This document shows, piece by piece, positions 6,205 to 7,330 of a stretch of DNA of 7,330 bases. How positions within the stretch are numbered: position 1 is the stretch's first letter; the number at the start of each line of letters is the position of its first letter. The stretch lies in contig DATFDL010000003.1 in NCBI GenBank assembly GCA_035252155.1, forward strand, positions 1 through 7,330, read 5' to 3'. The notes below the pieces were generated by a model. It was not told the origin of the DNA. It worked only from the letters and a program-made list of their open reading frames with translations, and made no database searches. The translations under genes were made by a program, and so were the position numbers. The stretch is from JAICLL01 sp035252155. Its GTDB lineage: Bacteria > Planctomycetota > Planctomycetia > Pirellulales > JAICIG01.

Positions 6205-6228
6205 CCGCCCTCGTGGCGGCGTTCCGCC
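6205..6228 (+). repeat. Three-arm palindromic word (competing hairpins)
   Basis: CCGCC (6205-6209), GGCGG (6215-6219) and CCGCC (6224-6228) are arranged so that the central arm can pair with either side, with loops CTCGT or CGTT. The layout repeats the shared-arm arrangement seen at 246-275. Its function is unknown. Confidence 0.5.
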
Positions 6229-6311
6229 GTCTATATGTAACAGACTCCGTCCCGTTCCGCCGCCTGATCGGTTTTGATGTTCAAAAATCGGCAAGTCAGG
6301 GAACGCCATGT

Positions 6312-6352
6312 GGCACAGCCGCCCTCGGCTGTGTCGCCGATGCCATTCGGCG
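6312..6352 (+). repeat. Two adjacent hairpins (CACAGCCG palindrome and CGCCGA palindrome)
   Basis: CACAGCCG-CCCT-CGGCTGTG (6314-6333) is 8 bp perfect, extendable to 10 pairs with one G-T. It is followed at once by CGCCGA-TGCCAT-TCGGCG (6335-6352), 6 bp perfect. Translated in one frame this gives VAQPPSAV, and on the other strand TAEGGCAT, words that I recall recurring in spurious planctomycete ORFs. It is probably a dispersed intergenic repeat and not coding. Confidence 0.55.
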
Positions 6353-6510
6353 TCGCGGAACCAGTCGGCCGCCGCCCCTTGCTTGTGAAGAACAGGCCCT
6401 GCCTGCGCCCGCGAACCATCGCAACCGTTTTCGCCGTGCACGTTTATTGCGTCGGCCCGATACATCAATCGTGGCTTATGCAAGCGCTGTTCTTAGCTTC
6501 CAGCCTGCAC

Positions 6511-6536
6511 ACTTCAAACTTCCAACTTCAAACTTT
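6511..6536 (+). repeat. Heptad array ACTTCAA, copy 1
   Basis: ACTTCAA, ACTTCCA, ACTTCAA and a partial ACTTT lie in a strict 7-base register. The same unit, in the phase CTTCAAA, recurs at 6753-6780 and 6855-6868. Confidence 0.65.
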
Positions 6537-6752
6537 GGACTGCCCTCCTCCCTCTCTCCGCATTGTCCCACCGAAGTGGCTTCATCGGTTTTCAGCGTGC
6601 AGCATCGAGCCACCGCGGTCGCCGCAAACTATCTCCTCACAGGCGGTTACGCTCAGCCAGGAGCGTACGAAATCGGTTTGACTCAAAACACCCAAAAAAG
6701 ACGAATTGACTTGACTGCGCCCTGTCGCGATATCGCGGCGCGGATGTTCATT

Positions 6753-6780
6753 CTTCAAACTTCTCACTTCAAACTTCAAA
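6753..6780 (+). repeat. Heptad array CTTCAAA, copy 2
   Basis: Four units are in register: CTTCAAA, CTTCTCA, CTTCAAA, CTTCAAA, followed by CTGCCCT. The array at 6511-6536 is likewise followed by CTGCCCT after a few bases, so the array probably belongs to a longer repeated module. Confidence 0.65.
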
Positions 6781-6854
6781 CTGCCCTTAGAGGCTAAGGT
6801 GAGGGCCCTCCGATTTCGCCGTTTCGCGATATTCACGGGCGACCCGCGTTCACT

Positions 6855-6868
6855 CTTCAAACTTGAAA
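6855..6868 (+). repeat. Heptad array CTTCAAA, copy 3 (short)
   Basis: CTTCAAA and CTTGAAA are followed by CTTCTCG, a degenerate third unit. The preceding TTCACT resembles the TTCATT before copy 2, again pointing to a shared module. Confidence 0.5.
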
Positions 6869-6951
6869 CTTCTCGTCGCCGTGGCCGACCTAGCTGGTGG
6901 TATCGCGCGCGGAGCTCTGCCGGGGTCTATCCCGGACGTCGTACGTGTGCC

Positions 6952-7107
6952 TCAACTGCGGCTGTCCTTAGGGCAATCGGCTTCCACCGCGGCGAGCACG
7001 CCGGCCGCGTCCAAATTGGCGAAGGCGATGGGAACCGTCGAGAACTGTTCCAACTTCGCGGTCGCCGCGGCCGGATCGACCGAGTAGACCTTGGTCAAAA
7101 TCCACCC
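6952..7107 (-). pseudogene. Possible gene remnant, about 50 codons, unrecognised
   Basis: On the - strand a frame runs from just after an in-frame TGA (7108-7110) to a TGA at 6952-6954. Its translation looks protein-like: WILTKVYSVDPAAATAKLEQ, then FSTVPIAFANLDAAGVLAAV, then EADCPKDSRS, with GC-rich third positions and balanced composition. The only plausible start is a TTG at 7096-7098. The start of the frame lies in a REP-like palindrome, as if an inserted repeat had cut off a longer gene. The KVYSVDPAAA...L pattern faintly recalls the KVY.(V/L)..A.. repeats of some planctomycete secretin-like proteins, but this is not enough for a family call. The opposite strand is also open here, giving an Ala/Ser-rich product that I take to be its shadow. 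Confidence 0.28.
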
Positions 7108-7134
7108 TCACCTGGCCTCTCCCGGAGGGAGAGG
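7105..7134 (-). terminator. REP-like palindrome just downstream of the - strand gene
   Basis: CCTCTCCC (7116-7123) and GGGAGAGG (7127-7134) form a perfect 8-bp stem with a 3-base loop, next to CCCTCACC (7105-7112). It starts 4 bases after the stop codon of the - strand gene, so it may stabilise or end that transcript. There is no adjacent T-run. The CCTCTCCC/GGGAGAGG/GGTGAGGG combination resembles REP-type palindromes seen in many GC-rich genomes. Confidence 0.45.
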
Positions 7135-7138
7135 AAGC

Positions 7139-7330
7139 TTAAAGCTTGATGAAAATCTTCTCCTGATAGAGCCACGCACAAGCGATCCAGACGGCGGCCA
7201 GCAGCGTGGTCATGCGCGCGATCGGCGCGAAAGCTTCGTCGAGGAGCCCAAACAGCGTGAACACCTCGGGGCCGAGACACTTCTGCAGGCCGCGCGCGAG
7301 CTGGCCGTCGGCGGCGCAGATTGTCAACGC
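7139..7330 (-). CDS. C-terminal end of a membrane protein, possibly HGSNAT/DUF5009-like acyltransferase (5' part outside window)
   Basis: The last 63 residues of a - strand gene are present, open to the window edge and ending at TAA (7141-7139). GC-rich third positions support real coding. An amphipathic part (DGQLARGLQKCLGPEVFTLF) is followed by a probable transmembrane helix (MTTLLAAVWIACAWLYQ) and a short basic tail EKIFIKL. A final helix with W(I/L)..W(L/M)Y..KIF(I/L).(I/L) at the extreme C-terminus resembles the end of bacterial homologues of heparan-alpha-glucosaminide N-acetyltransferase (DUF5009 group), multi-pass inner-membrane proteins common in planctomycetes. That is a recollection of pattern and is weak for 63 residues; another multi-pass membrane protein is possible. 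It converges on the flagellar cluster and has no evident link to motility. Confidence 0.65.
   Translation of the reverse strand, partial: ALTICAADGQLARGLQKCLGPEVFTLFGLLDEAFAPIARMTTLLAAVWIACAWLYQEKIFIKL

Larger units (their letters stand above)
6076..7138. other. Intergenic, repeat-rich stretch without a convincing gene
   Basis: About 1.06 kb between flgL and the - strand gene. Long open frames exist here, but their translations are rich in Arg, Pro, Ser and His and resemble no family, so none is called. The contents are several short palindromes, the word GTTCCGCCG three times (6093-6101, 6221-6229, 6254-6262), three CTTCAAA-type heptad arrays, a 12-base perfect palindrome CGCGATATCGCG (6726-6737), and a possible gene remnant at 6952-7107. 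The part around 6480-6870 is visibly richer in A and T than the genes. No tRNA, fliW or csrA was recognised. Confidence 0.7.

Noticed and set aside
6311..6326. TGGCAC at 6311 resembling the -24 box of a sigma-54 promoter
   Set aside because: No TTGC-type -12 element at the right spacing; the bases belong to a palindrome.
6677..6705. TTGACT as a possible sigma-70 -35 box
   Set aside because: The hexamer 17 bases later is ACGAAT, a poor -10 box, and no gene follows.
6198..6797. A 199-codon + strand open frame in the region after flgL
   Set aside because: It crosses several palindromes and two heptad arrays. The product is rich in Arg, Pro and Ser, the TSNF/TSHFKLQT segments come from the repeats, and no protein family is visible.
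6511..6868. Repeated units that might be taken for a CRISPR array
   Set aside because: The units are 7 bases and directly tandem, without spacers of 30 or so bases and without a repeat of 24-37 bases.
6863..7087. A 74-codon + strand frame, Ala/Ser-rich, starting with TTG
   Set aside because: It begins inside a heptad array and has a low-complexity product. The opposite strand gives a more protein-like sequence over the same bases.
7135..7147. AAGCTTAAAGCTT palindrome at the end of the - strand gene
   Set aside because: Two restriction-type hexamers around the stop codon; short enough to be chance.

Overview
The window carries the distal end of a flagellar gene cluster on the + strand, followed by about 1 kb of repeat-rich DNA without a convincing gene, and then the 3' end of an unrelated gene on the - strand. 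The DNA is GC-rich with GC-rich third codon positions. The flagellar set, a rod-binding protein without a muramidase domain, very large hook-filament junction proteins, and gaps packed with 7-8 bp tandem repeats and small palindromes together suggest a planctomycete, perhaps of the Pirellulales. That assignment is inferred from general knowledge; there is no 16S or other marker here.

Layout: 1-207 is the C-terminus of flgI (P-ring). 208-343 is a gap with two heptad repeat arrays around a pair of mutually exclusive hairpins. 344-670 is a short flgJ-type rod-binding gene. 683-1171 is flgN (chaperone for FlgK/FlgL). 1172-1375 is a gap with a 34-bp octamer-based inverted repeat. 1376-3076 is flgK (HAP1). 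3073-6075 is flgL (HAP3), which overlaps flgK by 4 bp (ATGA). 6076-7138 holds palindromes, three CTTCAAA-type heptad arrays and one possible gene remnant. 7139-7330 (-) is the C-terminus of a membrane protein, possibly an HGSNAT/DUF5009-like acyltransferase.

How the genes work together: FlgI forms the P-ring around the rod, the FlgJ-like protein is expected to cap or scaffold the growing rod, FlgN holds FlgK and FlgL for type III export, and FlgK then FlgL form the junction between hook and filament. flgM is absent from its common place between flgJ and flgN, and fliW/csrA, which often follow flgL, are also absent.

The most unusual object is FlgL. It is 1000 residues long, against roughly 300 in enterobacteria. 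Its two helical ends are normal, but about 735 residues of repeats lie between them. There are two repeat classes: Flagellin_IN-like units (A) and a second beta-rich unit (B) that ends in TGTLAGG. One B block appears to be nested inside an A unit. The other notable theme is that short tandem repeats sit exactly at gene borders, including two stop codons inside the same 9-mer and a heptad array that runs into a start codon.
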